From: Candidatus Roizmanbacteria bacterium
GTDB taxonomy: Bacteria > Patescibacteriota > Microgenomatia > UBA1406 > GWC2-37-13
Length of the DNA: 64,000 nucleotides
Assembly (NCBI GenBank): GCA_016214055.1
Contig: JACRPE010000001.1
Span: 1 to 64,000 of the forward strand
Direction: 5' to 3'
How positions within the stretch are numbered: position 1 is the first letter of the stretch; every line of letters begins with the position of its first letter. The notes under the pieces were generated by a model. It was not told the origin of the DNA, made no database searches, and saw only the letters and a list, made by a program, of their open reading frames with translations. This document shows, piece after piece, positions 1 through 9,137 of this stretch. The position numbers were made by a program, and so were the translations under genes.

Positions 1-166
1 ACGAATAGATTTCATAGTTGCACTATTGTACAGAGGGATGTTTTCAAACAGAGAGAAGATCTTTATGGAGTGATTTGCAATACCTTTTCCCATGAATAAA
101 ATACATCCCTAAAAGTCTCATATGTATCGTAACTTATTCATCGTGCAAATTTGATATAATTTATTC

Positions 167-595
167 ATGAACGATCTAAGATTTGTAACTCATGAAGGTG
201 AACCTAACCAAGTTGAAATGAAGGCTCTGATAGACGGCCTTTTATCTCATCATGCAAGTAAAGGACACCCGAGAAAATCAAAAAAGTTCTCAATTCTTTT
301 AAAGGATAAAAACAGTTGTGTATTTGGAGGTATTATTGCTTCTTTTCTTTGGAATGGAATGGAAATAAATTCTTTATGGGTTGATGAAAAGGTTAGAAAA
401 CAAGGTTGGGGGAAAAAATTAATGACTGCCGTTGAAGAAGAAGCAATCAAAAGAGGTTGTACTTTTGCCTATACAAATACTTTTTCATGGCAGGCGCCAG
501 AATTTTATATAAAACTTGGATACACGTTTTACGGTAAATTAGATGACTTTCCAGAAGGGAATTCGTTAAGCTACTATCTAAAAAAATTGAAATGA
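167..595 (+). CDS. GNAT-family N-acetyltransferase
   Basis: ORF with GNAT-like core 'INSLWVDEKVRKQGWGKKLMTAVEEEAIKRGC...FYIKLGYTFYGKL'. Confidence 0.8.
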   Translation: MNDLRFVTHEGEPNQVEMKALIDGLLSHHASKGHPRKSKKFSILLKDKNSCVFGGIIASFLWNGMEINSLWVDEKVRKQGWGKKLMTAVEEEAIKRGCTFAYTNTFSWQAPEFYIKLGYTFYGKLDDFPEGNSLSYYLKKLK

Positions 596-680
596 TAGCC
601 TTTTGAGATAAAGAGATTGCTTCGCTATAAGTTGTTTGGCTCGCAATGACAATCCATATCCTGGGATATAGAGATGGCTT

Positions 681-1094
681 CTAAATCAAAACTACTTCAC
701 CAAAGTCCTTGGCTTTGGTAAAAAGCTTTTTGTCTGCGGTGTAAAGGGGTGCTTTGAGTTTGGTTGCCAATATGACAAAGGAACAATCGTAAATAGAAAT
801 ATTTAATTTTCTTGAAAGCAAAAATAGCTCTTCGACTTCTTGAAATTTTAACGGCAGAAGTTTAATTTTTAATGACATGAGGGCGGAAACCGCAAGGGAA
901 AAATCTTTTTCTTCGATTTTTTGAGGCATATGATTTTTAAAAGCAGAAGTAAATTCGTAGAGAAATAAGTCTCGGGAATAAAGTTCTATCTCGTTTTTTA
1001 TTTGTTTTTTCTTCAACTCACCCGCCCTATTGGAGCCTGGTTCCGGAAAAAACCACTTCATTGCAACGGAAGTATCAATGACGATATTTTTCAT
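681..1094 (-). CDS. PIN-domain toxin (VapC-like)
   Basis: 'IVIDTSVAMKWFFPEP' start and 'YDCSFVILATKLKAPLYTADKKLF' PIN motifs; overlaps an upstream antitoxin-like ORF. Confidence 0.85.
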   Translation of the reverse strand: MKNIVIDTSVAMKWFFPEPGSNRAGELKKKQIKNEIELYSRDLFLYEFTSAFKNHMPQKIEEKDFSLAVSALMSLKIKLLPLKFQEVEELFLLSRKLNISIYDCSFVILATKLKAPLYTADKKLFTKAKDFGEVVLI

Positions 1095-1363
1095 ACCAAT
1101 CTTTCCCTGTCTTTTCTGATAACGCTTATCAAATTTTTTGCTTTGATTTTTGTATATTTAGGTAAAGCTTCCTTCTGCCACCTTAAAAAGAAATCTATGG
1201 AGACATTAACTTGCTCATAAGGATACAGCCACGCTTTGGGTTTTGAACGGGAGATGATAAGAAAAGGGCTTCCCTGACGGTCTAAATCATCAAGAATTTT
1301 TCCCAAATTAAAACGAAGGTCGGTCGCATTCACCGTCTGTTGATTGACAACTATATCGTTCAT
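1091..1363 (-). CDS. Phd/VapB-like antitoxin
   Basis: Overlaps the PIN ORF by 4 nt; 'NATDLRFNLGKILDDLDRQGSPFLIISRSKPKAWLYPYE' resembles Phd/YefM antitoxins. Confidence 0.7.
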   Translation of the reverse strand: MNDIVVNQQTVNATDLRFNLGKILDDLDRQGSPFLIISRSKPKAWLYPYEQVNVSIDFFLRWQKEALPKYTKIKAKNLISVIRKDRERLV

Positions 1364-1398
1364 AATATATTTGATTGTAGTCTAGAATGTAGTGTTTG

Positions 1399-1812
1399 TC
1401 AATAGGTATTGCGAAGGGCTCCTCGCAATGACATTAAGATCCTCTCCACCTCCCTATCATTTATTGCATGATGAGGACCGCGGTGGGAGAGGAGAGCGCC
1501 GGAAAAAGTTTTGGGGATATGCATCAACTCGTGAATGAGTGTCTTCATTTTCTCACGTTCGGATAATTTATCAAAGCGCTTTGAGATAACCTCGATGATG
1601 TAGTTTGGTTCCAAACCAGCTACTTCTTTGAAAAGCCGGGACATCCCCCATATGCGAGCATATGCCCGGGTCTTTGCGTCAAAGGAACGGATACAATGGA
1701 TTTGTGACGTCTTTACGTGGGTAAACTTTAATTCTTTAACCAGGACTATGATCTGTTTTTTTATCTCAGGAGCGAGAGCATATTTCATTTGGGTTAAATA
1801 TATCACAAACAA
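1399..1812 (-). CDS. putative zinc metallopeptidase-like protein
   Basis: 'LIHELMHIPKTFSGALLSHRGPHH' HExxH-type motif. Confidence 0.6.
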   Translation of the reverse strand: MFVIYLTQMKYALAPEIKKQIIVLVKELKFTHVKTSQIHCIRSFDAKTRAYARIWGMSRLFKEVAGLEPNYIIEVISKRFDKLSEREKMKTLIHELMHIPKTFSGALLSHRGPHHAINDREVERILMSLRGALRNTY

Positions 1813-1814
1813 AC

Positions 1815-1930
1815 TCTAAATCCTAAACTCTAAACCCTAAGCAAACTTGAAATTACAAACCTCAAATTCTAAACGTTTTGCCTTTCGGATTTGGAATTTG
1901 TTTTGGATTTAGGACTTAGAGTTTAGAATT
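1815..1930. repeat. AT-rich 'TCTAAATCCTAAACTC / TTTGGAATTTG' low-complexity repeat (intergenic)
   Basis: Iterated 'aactctaaatcctaaactctaaaccctaa ... tttggaatttgttttggatttagg', inverted across the block. Confidence 0.6.
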
Positions 1931-1952
1931 TATGTGAAAAAATCTTTTCGTC

Positions 1953-1982
1953 TTGACTTTCACCCTCCCTTCTTATTATATT
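1953..1982 (+). promoter_or_regulatory. putative sigma70-type promoter for the large surface protein
   Basis: TTGACT (1953-1958), 18-bp spacer, TATATT (1977-1982). Confidence 0.5.
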
Positions 1983-2083
1983 GATATATAAGGACAGGTT
2001 TATTATTTGTTCAATATATTAGTACATATATCCGTAATCATAGCACCTCAACAAGATCAATAAGTAAATTTCCAGCCATCGTT

Positions 2084-5000
2084 TTGTGCGCAGTTGTGGC
2101 TCTTATTGCTGTGTCTTCATTTTTTACTCCCTTTGTGCAAGCGCAATCATTTCAGAGCGATTTTTTATATAAATTTGTAAGTAATTGGGCCGATGTAACA
2201 ACCGACGGCGTTAATTTATACGTCGTGAACTCTGCCTATTCGCAGATTGATAAATACTCCGTCGGCGGAGTCCACGCGGCATCCAACTGGGGACATTATG
2301 GTATTGCAACGGGCAAACTAAAACAACCCATGGGAATTGTACTGGTGGGAACAAATTTATACGTTGCCGATACCGGAAATTCGCGTATACAGCGTTTTGA
2401 CTTGACCGGAGCATCAAATCATGCGCCCTGGGGATCGTATGGTTCGGCAAGTGGACAATACAACGAGCCGCAGGGAGTTGCAGTTGATAGTGTTGAAAAC
2501 TTTATATTTGTGGCCGATACGAAAAATAATCGTATCCAGGCAATTCAAATATCAGTTGATTCAGTTGCAAGTGTGGCAGGATCCCTTGGAACCGGGATTA
2601 ATCAGTTTAGCTCGCCAAAAGGAATTGCAGTGACCGGAACAGCCCCAAGTCTTACCGTATATGTGGCTGATACCGGTAACAATCGAATCGTACCTTATAC
2701 GTTTAATACGGTAACAGAGACGTTTGACTATGTGACGGGTGGTGCGTTTGGAACGTATGGCACGGGCAATGTTCAATTTAATCAACCGAATAAGATCACG
2801 ATCGACGGAAGCGGGAATTTTTATATAACAGACACCACGAACCGGATACAAAAATTTGATAACGGGCGCAATTTTCTTTCCTCATGGAGTGTGCATGACA
2901 GTCGGGGGACTTCGGGTTTGACTACGAACGGAACCACTTTGTATGCGATTGAGGGAAATAATCAGATGGATACATACAATGCCCAAACCGGAGTGTTCTC
3001 AACATCATTTACGAATGAATCAAACCAACCGGTGGATGTAGGAATTGATTTATCGGGAAATATTTATCTTGATAACAATACAACAAATACGGTTGAGAAA
3101 TTTACTTCAACTTTTGTGCCTTTAGCCGAATGGGGAGGGAATGGATCTGACTTTAGTGGCGCACTGGGAATCGGGGTAAACACCGGTGGTGAAGTGGTAG
3201 TAGCTGACACAACAAATAACCGGGTGCAGCGTTTTGATACCAATGGAACCTATCTTTCAACTTTACCTACTCCCCTCGTAACTCCTGCCGGATTTTCAAG
3301 TCCGAAAGATGTAGCAAATGAGGCAACCGGTAAGATGTATGTGGCAGACAGTACGAATAACAGAATTTTAAAATATAAGTCTGATAATACCCCCGACTGG
3401 TCGATTGGACTGCCAACACCCACTCTTGTTGCAACCGAAGGACCCGGTACCCCCACTCCCGTTGCGCCAACCGGCCCCTATTTTTTAAATCCTTACGGTA
3501 TTACTGTTGATTCGGTAAATAAAATATATATTGCCGATTCCGGTTATGCCCGTATTCAAAAATTTGATGCGAACGGCACCTTTGAAAATGCATGGGGAGC
3601 TTACGGATCAGCAGACAATTTAGCAGTACCTCAGTTTGATAATCCGCAAGGAATGGCGATTGACGCGGCCGGTAATATTTATGTTGCCGATACGGGAAAT
3701 AACCGCATCCAACGGTTTGACCAGGTGGGAACTCTTGCAACTCGTGTGCTGTGGGGAGTATTTGGCGCAGGTGATGGACAGTTTAATGAACCCCGCAATG
3801 TGGCGGTAGATGCATCAAATCGGGTGTATGTGAGTGAGGTACAAAATAAAAGAGTACAAGTATTCGGTGATGCAGTGACAAGTGCCGGTATCACCATCGT
3901 TGAGACAAGCGGCACCGCAATAACTGAAGACGGTTCCGTTATCGATTCATATACCATTAAACTTAATTCTCAACCATCCGCGAATGTCACCATAACCGCA
4001 ACCTCATCAGCCGCAACACAGATGACAGTTTCGTCGTCCAGTCTTACCTTTACCCCCTATAACTGGAACATCCCTCAAGTAGTGACGGTTATTCCGGTTG
4101 CAGACAGTATTGATCAGGCAGTTACACAATCTCTAACTATCAATCATACTTCCGCATCAACTGACACGAACTATAATACGGGAGTAACAATACTTGCCAG
4201 TGTTCAGGTGACTCTTACGGATACTGATACCGCGGGTATTTCAAAAGATAGCACGGAAATAAATGTAACTGAGTTGGGAGCAACAGATAATGTGGCCTAT
4301 TGGCTTGATTCAAAGCCAACCGCGGATGTCACCCTCACCTTTGTTGGGTCATCTTCCGCTGGATTATCTTTTAATCCTGCGTCCCTTACCTTTACTTCGA
4401 CAAATTGGAATGTGCCTCAGTTTGTAAATATCACGGCTGTCCCCGACCGGATTGATAACGGAGATCGGGATGAATTATATTCCCATTCGACCACAACTTC
4501 TGCAGCAGAATATTCGGGAGTGCTTCCTGCCGACGTATTGGCGCACATTACCGATGCAACTATTGATGTTGCGGGAGTAACTTTGAGTAAAGCGACGCTG
4601 AGTCTCACCGAAGCAGGAGCCTCAGGTACTTATACGGTCGTGTTAAATACCAAGCCGACTGCCAACGTTACTATTACGCCAACTGCGTCCTCTGCCGCTG
4701 ATTTGACCGTATCTCCTTCCACTCTTACCTTTACCAATGCAAACTGGAATACTGCTCAAACTGTTACCGTCACGGCTGTGAATGACAGTGTGGACAATAT
4801 CACCGATACACGTGACGTTGACATTGCAAATACCAGTGACTCAACGGATCCAAATTACGTATCAACAGTACCCATAAGCGGAGGAACTACTCCGGGAAAT
4901 ATTGTACGGACAACTATAACCGATATTGACACTGCCGGCATTGTGCTTGCCGAAATCGGAGGATCAACTTCCATCATCGAAGGTGAAACTACTGATACCT

Positions 5001-6652
5001 ACACAATTAATTTGAGCAGTAAACCTCTTGGAAATGTTATTTTTGAATTAACTTCAACCATGGAGGCAACTACTGCCGCTCGATTTTATACATTTACTCC
5101 TTCAAACTGGAATGTTCCCCAAACTGCTTCGATAAGCGGAATTGTTGATGGCATCTCAGAGGGCACTCACAGCGCAATTATCACCCATACTATTTCATAT
5201 ACCACTGCACACGACGTGAAATACGCAACCGGATCAGCCGCCGTACAAAATGTAACTATATATGATACGGACGTACCTGATATTGTTTTGAGATTACCCA
5301 ATAATGTAATAAATATCCAGGAAGGTGGCGCATCCGATCTTTATTATGTGAAACTAAAAGTCCAACCGACGGCAACTGTTACGGTAAATATTGATGGCGG
5401 AACCGATTCAACTGCGTCCCCCTCTTCCATGATCTTTACCACTTCCGATTGGAACGTGGAGCAAATTGCCACCGTTTCAGCCATAAACAACTATACGGTT
5501 GAAGATGCGCGCACTTCAACTGTTCTTCATACTGCCTCATCTACTGATTTGGGATATGATTTGATAAAAGAATATCTAACCGTAAATATCGCCGACGATG
5601 ACAGCACTTCACCCGGTGTACAAATCACTCAAACGGGCGATAGTACCACCGTGACGGAGGCGGGACCTGAAGATACATACACAATGGTATTGACGAGTAA
5701 ACCAACTGCGAAAGTGAAAATAAAAGTTCTGGGAAATAATGGAGAAGCCACCTCCTCAGGAGCACTTTTCACTTTCCAGACAACTGACTGGAGCGTACCT
5801 CAGACAGTTCATGTACTTGCAAAAGATGACAGCAATATTGACGGTACACAGACAACGATATTCCAACACATTGTCACTTCAGCCGACTTACACTATAACG
5901 CCATATCCGTGGATGATGTTACCATTACCGTGAATGATAATGATGCGGTGTCTGCATCAACTGCAAAACCCCAAAGTTGTTCGGCGACGCCTCCTGATAA
6001 TTGGCCGAATTTATTTCAAATCAATACAACAAATAATTCCGCAACGCTTTACTTCACCCCAATTCGGGATAACATTTCCTATTATTACGTAGCATACGGA
6101 TTGAGTTCCGGTGATATCAGATACGGAGTGAGCTTTGATCAGGGGTCATACGACGGTGTATTGAACTATACGATATATTCTCTTGCGTCGGGAACAAAGT
6201 ATTACTTCAAAATCCGTGGCGGAAACGGGTGTGCGACCGGGCCATGGGGTAATGAGGCGAGTGCAACTACCACCGCATCGGGAAGTGCCGCCACGCGCAC
6301 GTATTACACACCTGCGTCATCCTATGCGACCACGTCAGTATCGAGCGGATCATCGGGCTCATCGGGTGGAAGTTCATCTTCACATCCTCAATTTACTTAT
6401 AACTTATATCCCGGATCACGTGGAGCCTTGGTAAGATCACTGCAGGTATATCTGAACAGTCAGGGATTCACCGTAGCCCAAAGTGGAGCCGGAAGCCCGG
6501 GAAATGAGACAGATTTATATGGTCCTCTTACTGCCTCGGCTGTCCGAAGATTCCAGGAAGCCCATTACTCAGAAATCCTCTCCCCTCTTGGTTATTCTTC
6601 CGGTACCGGTATCCTCGGACCTTCAACAAGGGCGTATATAAATTCACACTAA
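2084..6652 (+). CDS. Large secreted surface protein: NHL beta-propeller, six Calx-beta-like repeats, Fn3-like domain, C-terminal peptidoglycan-binding domain
   Basis: Repeated 'VADTGNNRIQRFD' NHL blades; repeated 'LTFTxxNWNxxQTVTVTAVxD' modules; C-terminal 'YPGSRGALVRSLQVYLNSQGF...GPLTASAVRRFQ'; hydrophobic N-terminus; start codon uncertain. Confidence 0.85.
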   Translation: MCAVVALIAVSSFFTPFVQAQSFQSDFLYKFVSNWADVTTDGVNLYVVNSAYSQIDKYSVGGVHAASNWGHYGIATGKLKQPMGIVLVGTNLYVADTGNSRIQRFDLTGASNHAPWGSYGSASGQYNEPQGVAVDSVENFIFVADTKNNRIQAIQISVDSVASVAGSLGTGINQFSSPKGIAVTGTAPSLTVYVADTGNNRIVPYTFNTVTETFDYVTGGAFGTYGTGNVQFNQPNKITIDGSGNFYITDTTNRIQKFDNGRNFLSSWSVHDSRGTSGLTTNGTTLYAIEGNNQMDTYNAQTGVFSTSFTNESNQPVDVGIDLSGNIYLDNNTTNTVEKFTSTFVPLAEWGGNGSDFSGALGIGVNTGGEVVVADTTNNRVQRFDTNGTYLSTLPTPLVTPAGFSSPKDVANEATGKMYVADSTNNRILKYKSDNTPDWSIGLPTPTLVATEGPGTPTPVAPTGPYFLNPYGITVDSVNKIYIADSGYARIQKFDANGTFENAWGAYGSADNLAVPQFDNPQGMAIDAAGNIYVADTGNNRIQRFDQVGTLATRVLWGVFGAGDGQFNEPRNVAVDASNRVYVSEVQNKRVQVFGDAVTSAGITIVETSGTAITEDGSVIDSYTIKLNSQPSANVTITATSSAATQMTVSSSSLTFTPYNWNIPQVVTVIPVADSIDQAVTQSLTINHTSASTDTNYNTGVTILASVQVTLTDTDTAGISKDSTEINVTELGATDNVAYWLDSKPTADVTLTFVGSSSAGLSFNPASLTFTSTNWNVPQFVNITAVPDRIDNGDRDELYSHSTTTSAAEYSGVLPADVLAHITDATIDVAGVTLSKATLSLTEAGASGTYTVVLNTKPTANVTITPTASSAADLTVSPSTLTFTNANWNTAQTVTVTAVNDSVDNITDTRDVDIANTSDSTDPNYVSTVPISGGTTPGNIVRTTITDIDTAGIVLAEIGGSTSIIEGETTDTYTINLSSKPLGNVIFELTSTMEATTAARFYTFTPSNWNVPQTASISGIVDGISEGTHSAIITHTISYTTAHDVKYATGSAAVQNVTIYDTDVPDIVLRLPNNVINIQEGGASDLYYVKLKVQPTATVTVNIDGGTDSTASPSSMIFTTSDWNVEQIATVSAINNYTVEDARTSTVLHTASSTDLGYDLIKEYLTVNIADDDSTSPGVQITQTGDSTTVTEAGPEDTYTMVLTSKPTAKVKIKVLGNNGEATSSGALFTFQTTDWSVPQTVHVLAKDDSNIDGTQTTIFQHIVTSADLHYNAISVDDVTITVNDNDAVSASTAKPQSCSATPPDNWPNLFQINTTNNSATLYFTPIRDNISYYYVAYGLSSGDIRYGVSFDQGSYDGVLNYTIYSLASGTKYYFKIRGGNGCATGPWGNEASATTTASGSAATRTYYTPASSYATTSVSSGSSGSSGGSSSSHPQFTYNLYPGSRGALVRSLQVYLNSQGFTVAQSGAGSPGNETDLYGPLTASAVRRFQEAHYSEILSPLGYSSGTGILGPSTRAYINSH

Positions 6653-6655
6653 AAC

Positions 6656-7333
6656 ATGAAGTATAAAATTTATGCACTGAGTATTCTCATGATGTTCTCG
6701 TCTATTGTTACTGTATATTTTTACAATAAATATGAACAGATATCAATTCTTCTAAATAAATCGCAAACTCTTGCAAAGGACCTGCAGAACCAATTAGTAA
6801 TGGAAAAAGAGAAAAACAACATCCTGGAGCAACAGATAAAAAGTCAGGCTTTTTATAAAGATCCGACGGGGAGGTTTCTTATCCGTATTCCCCACGGATG
6901 GGAAGTATTACACACAAATTATTGGGATGCGATACAAGTGGCTGGAAGTAATGAATTAAATCATAAAATTCAGATAATAAAGAGTATTGCTAAGGATAAA
7001 AGATCGCTTTATGAAAAAATAAAAGCTGACAATGATAATTTATATGCAGAAATAGATGGATATATCAATCTAGTCAAACCTTACCTTTTTAAATTTTCTT
7101 ATGGAGGAAAAGATGTGGTGCTGGAATCTTGTAATGATATCACCGTGAAAGGCGGCGGATATGCCTGTACCAAACAAGGTCCAGGATTCAGACGAGTAAT
7201 ATACATGGACGATGGTCATGATGGATATATCGGTCTTGAAATATTTTCAGAGGTTAAAATAACAGATGAAATAGACGTTATGTCAAAGATTAACCTGCTC
7301 GAATGGCTCGATCGAATAACATTACTTAAATAA
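6656..7333 (+). CDS. hypothetical protein with N-terminal TM anchor and coiled-coil
   Basis: ORF immediately downstream of the surface protein; N-terminal hydrophobic segment. Confidence 0.6.
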   Translation: MKYKIYALSILMMFSSIVTVYFYNKYEQISILLNKSQTLAKDLQNQLVMEKEKNNILEQQIKSQAFYKDPTGRFLIRIPHGWEVLHTNYWDAIQVAGSNELNHKIQIIKSIAKDKRSLYEKIKADNDNLYAEIDGYINLVKPYLFKFSYGGKDVVLESCNDITVKGGGYACTKQGPGFRRVIYMDDGHDGYIGLEIFSEVKITDEIDVMSKINLLEWLDRITLLK

Positions 7334-7336
7334 ATA

Positions 7337-7744
7337 ATGAAATCCCATCTTTATCACCTGCAAATAAACGTTGATTTTAAAAATGTTTCTTTTTATAAAG
7401 ACTTCATGGAATTCATGGGATGGAAGATTATCTTCGGAGATGAAAGTGCAGTGGGTTATAAAAGTAACACAAATGGAGATATCTGGTTTATAAAAACGGG
7501 AAAAAATAAAACTGTTGACTATGACGCCAAGGGCGTAAATCATATTTCGTTTCGAGTTGATAATATGACGGACGTAGATAAAGTAAAAAGTCACCTTGAA
7601 AAAATAAAGATAAAGATGCTTTTTGACACGCCCCGTCACCGACATGAATTTTCCGCGTCAAAAGACGAGACATATTATCAGATTATGTTCGAATCCCCGG
7701 ATAAGATATTGTTTGAAGTGGTTTATATTGGGACAAAAAAATAA
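7337..7744 (+). CDS. glyoxalase/VOC superfamily protein
   Basis: 'HLQINVDFKNVSFYKDFMEFMGWKIIF...VNHISFRVDNMTDVDKVKSHLE...YYQIMFESPDKILFEVVY'. Confidence 0.8.
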   Translation: MKSHLYHLQINVDFKNVSFYKDFMEFMGWKIIFGDESAVGYKSNTNGDIWFIKTGKNKTVDYDAKGVNHISFRVDNMTDVDKVKSHLEKIKIKMLFDTPRHRHEFSASKDETYYQIMFESPDKILFEVVYIGTKK

Positions 7745-7757
7745 GACACTTATTAAT

Positions 7758-8420
7758 TCACGCTAAAAACGTGTCCTTCACATATGCGAATTTGCCAAGT
7801 ATTCTTCCCTGACGTGCCCCAATATTCCAAGCATACATAAGCGCATTCAATAAATGATTTTTTTGTATTAATCCTGCGTCAATTTCTTTTTGAAACCGAT
7901 TAATAAATTCTGATAGGCTCATTTCATTAACTTGAACCCCGTTTAAACCTTTTGTTCGATTAATTAGTACATCTGCCTTATCCGCAACTGCCAGCATCAT
8001 CTGTTCTAATTCAATTTTGAAATAGCTTTTTTTAGCACTCCCATTTTTTAATGGATGAGACTCGGTATTATTTCCCCATCTATGATGACCTTGTATGATG
8101 TCAGCGATACTTCTATCATATTTTGCAACCATTTCTGAACCTATATAAGGATGTTTTCCAATTAATACTTCATCATCTACAGTTACTGACGTGCGTTCTT
8201 TATCTAATACTTCAGCTGAAATTTCAAGTTTTCCGCAATCATGAAGTAATCCAGCAAGATAGAGATTGTGAGGAAGAGTGTTATTTATATCACTCTTTAA
8301 TGTTTGAGCAATGAAACCAACCCGAATTGAATGTCTATATATTTTAATATTGTGATGACGAAGTCTTCCCATTATTTCCATCGCCCACGAGGGCCTTCTC
8401 ATCATCTCAACAGAAGTCAT
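7758..8420 (-). CDS. HD-domain phosphohydrolase
   Basis: 'HSIRVGFIAQTL...LAGLLHDCGKLEIS...HPYIGSEMV...IIQGHHRW'. Confidence 0.8.
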   Translation of the reverse strand: MTSVEMMRRPSWAMEIMGRLRHHNIKIYRHSIRVGFIAQTLKSDINNTLPHNLYLAGLLHDCGKLEISAEVLDKERTSVTVDDEVLIGKHPYIGSEMVAKYDRSIADIIQGHHRWGNNTESHPLKNGSAKKSYFKIELEQMMLAVADKADVLINRTKGLNGVQVNEMSLSEFINRFQKEIDAGLIQKNHLLNALMYAWNIGARQGRILGKFAYVKDTFLA

Positions 8421-8436
8421 AGGGCCCCATTATATC

Positions 8437-8476
8437 ACTCATACACCACCACATCCATCCCCACAAAAGAAAAATC
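8437..8476 (-). repeat. displaced duplicate of the L,D-transpeptidase 3' end (copy 1 of direct repeat)
   Basis: 40-nt block matching 9140..9179 at 37/40; encodes DFSFVGMDVVVYE-stop. Confidence 0.85.
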
Positions 8477-9118
8477 TTATAAATCATTATTCCAGTTTGT
8501 TTGGGAATTCTCTATCGTTATCATTCCTAATAATGTATCTTTTAGTTCAAGTCCATCTTTAGGTTTCATTCCCCACCCAGACTCCATCATTGGTTCATTA
8601 ATTCTTTCTTCATCACTCATAGGTACCAATTTACTTTTATCATAAACAAATAAAACAACTGAGTTACCTGCTCTTATTCTTTCTTCTGTGTATTCTTCTA
8701 CCTTACCATTATCAGCTACATTTATTCCGTTACTTGGATTTCCTTGTCTTTTTCCTCCATGTAAAAATGCTTCGTTAGCAACATCTTCAACTTTATCTAT
8801 AGTAGTAGCAACATATCGAAATGTGAGAGGGATTTTTTTAAGTTCAATTCCAGCCTCTCGTTCCAAACCACTGATAGAAGATAGCTGTTCTAATAGTATA
8901 ATTTGATCTGCATCAAATCCATATCGTTTTGATCTTTTTTCTCGTTCTAAGCATAAATCAGGATCACCAATCATGGCTTTAAATCCATGAACAGCCTTCA
9001 TAGTCCTTAAAAAAGGTATAGTTTTTTCCTGCCCTACTCTCAACACAAATGGCTGTCGTTTACTTGTACCCCCCTCTCTTTGACGTGCCGCATCATGGGT
9101 AACGCTTGGTTCTTGCAT
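8477..9118 (-). CDS. hypothetical protein (ORFan)
   Basis: Long ORF without a recognised family, lying between the two copies of the transpeptidase 3' end. Confidence 0.6.
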   Translation of the reverse strand: MQEPSVTHDAARQREGGTSKRQPFVLRVGQEKTIPFLRTMKAVHGFKAMIGDPDLCLEREKRSKRYGFDADQIILLEQLSSISGLEREAGIELKKIPLTFRYVATTIDKVEDVANEAFLHGGKRQGNPSNGINVADNGKVEEYTEERIRAGNSVVLFVYDKSKLVPMSDEERINEPMMESGWGMKPKDGLELKDTLLGMITIENSQTNWNNDL

Positions 9119-9137
9119 AACATTCTATTCTACCAAA

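Noticed and set aside
1399-1440. 'attgcgaagggctcctcgcaatgaca' (and 617-655) as a regulatory hairpin
   Set aside because: Best explained as members of the dispersed palindromic repeat family; no independent regulatory evidence.
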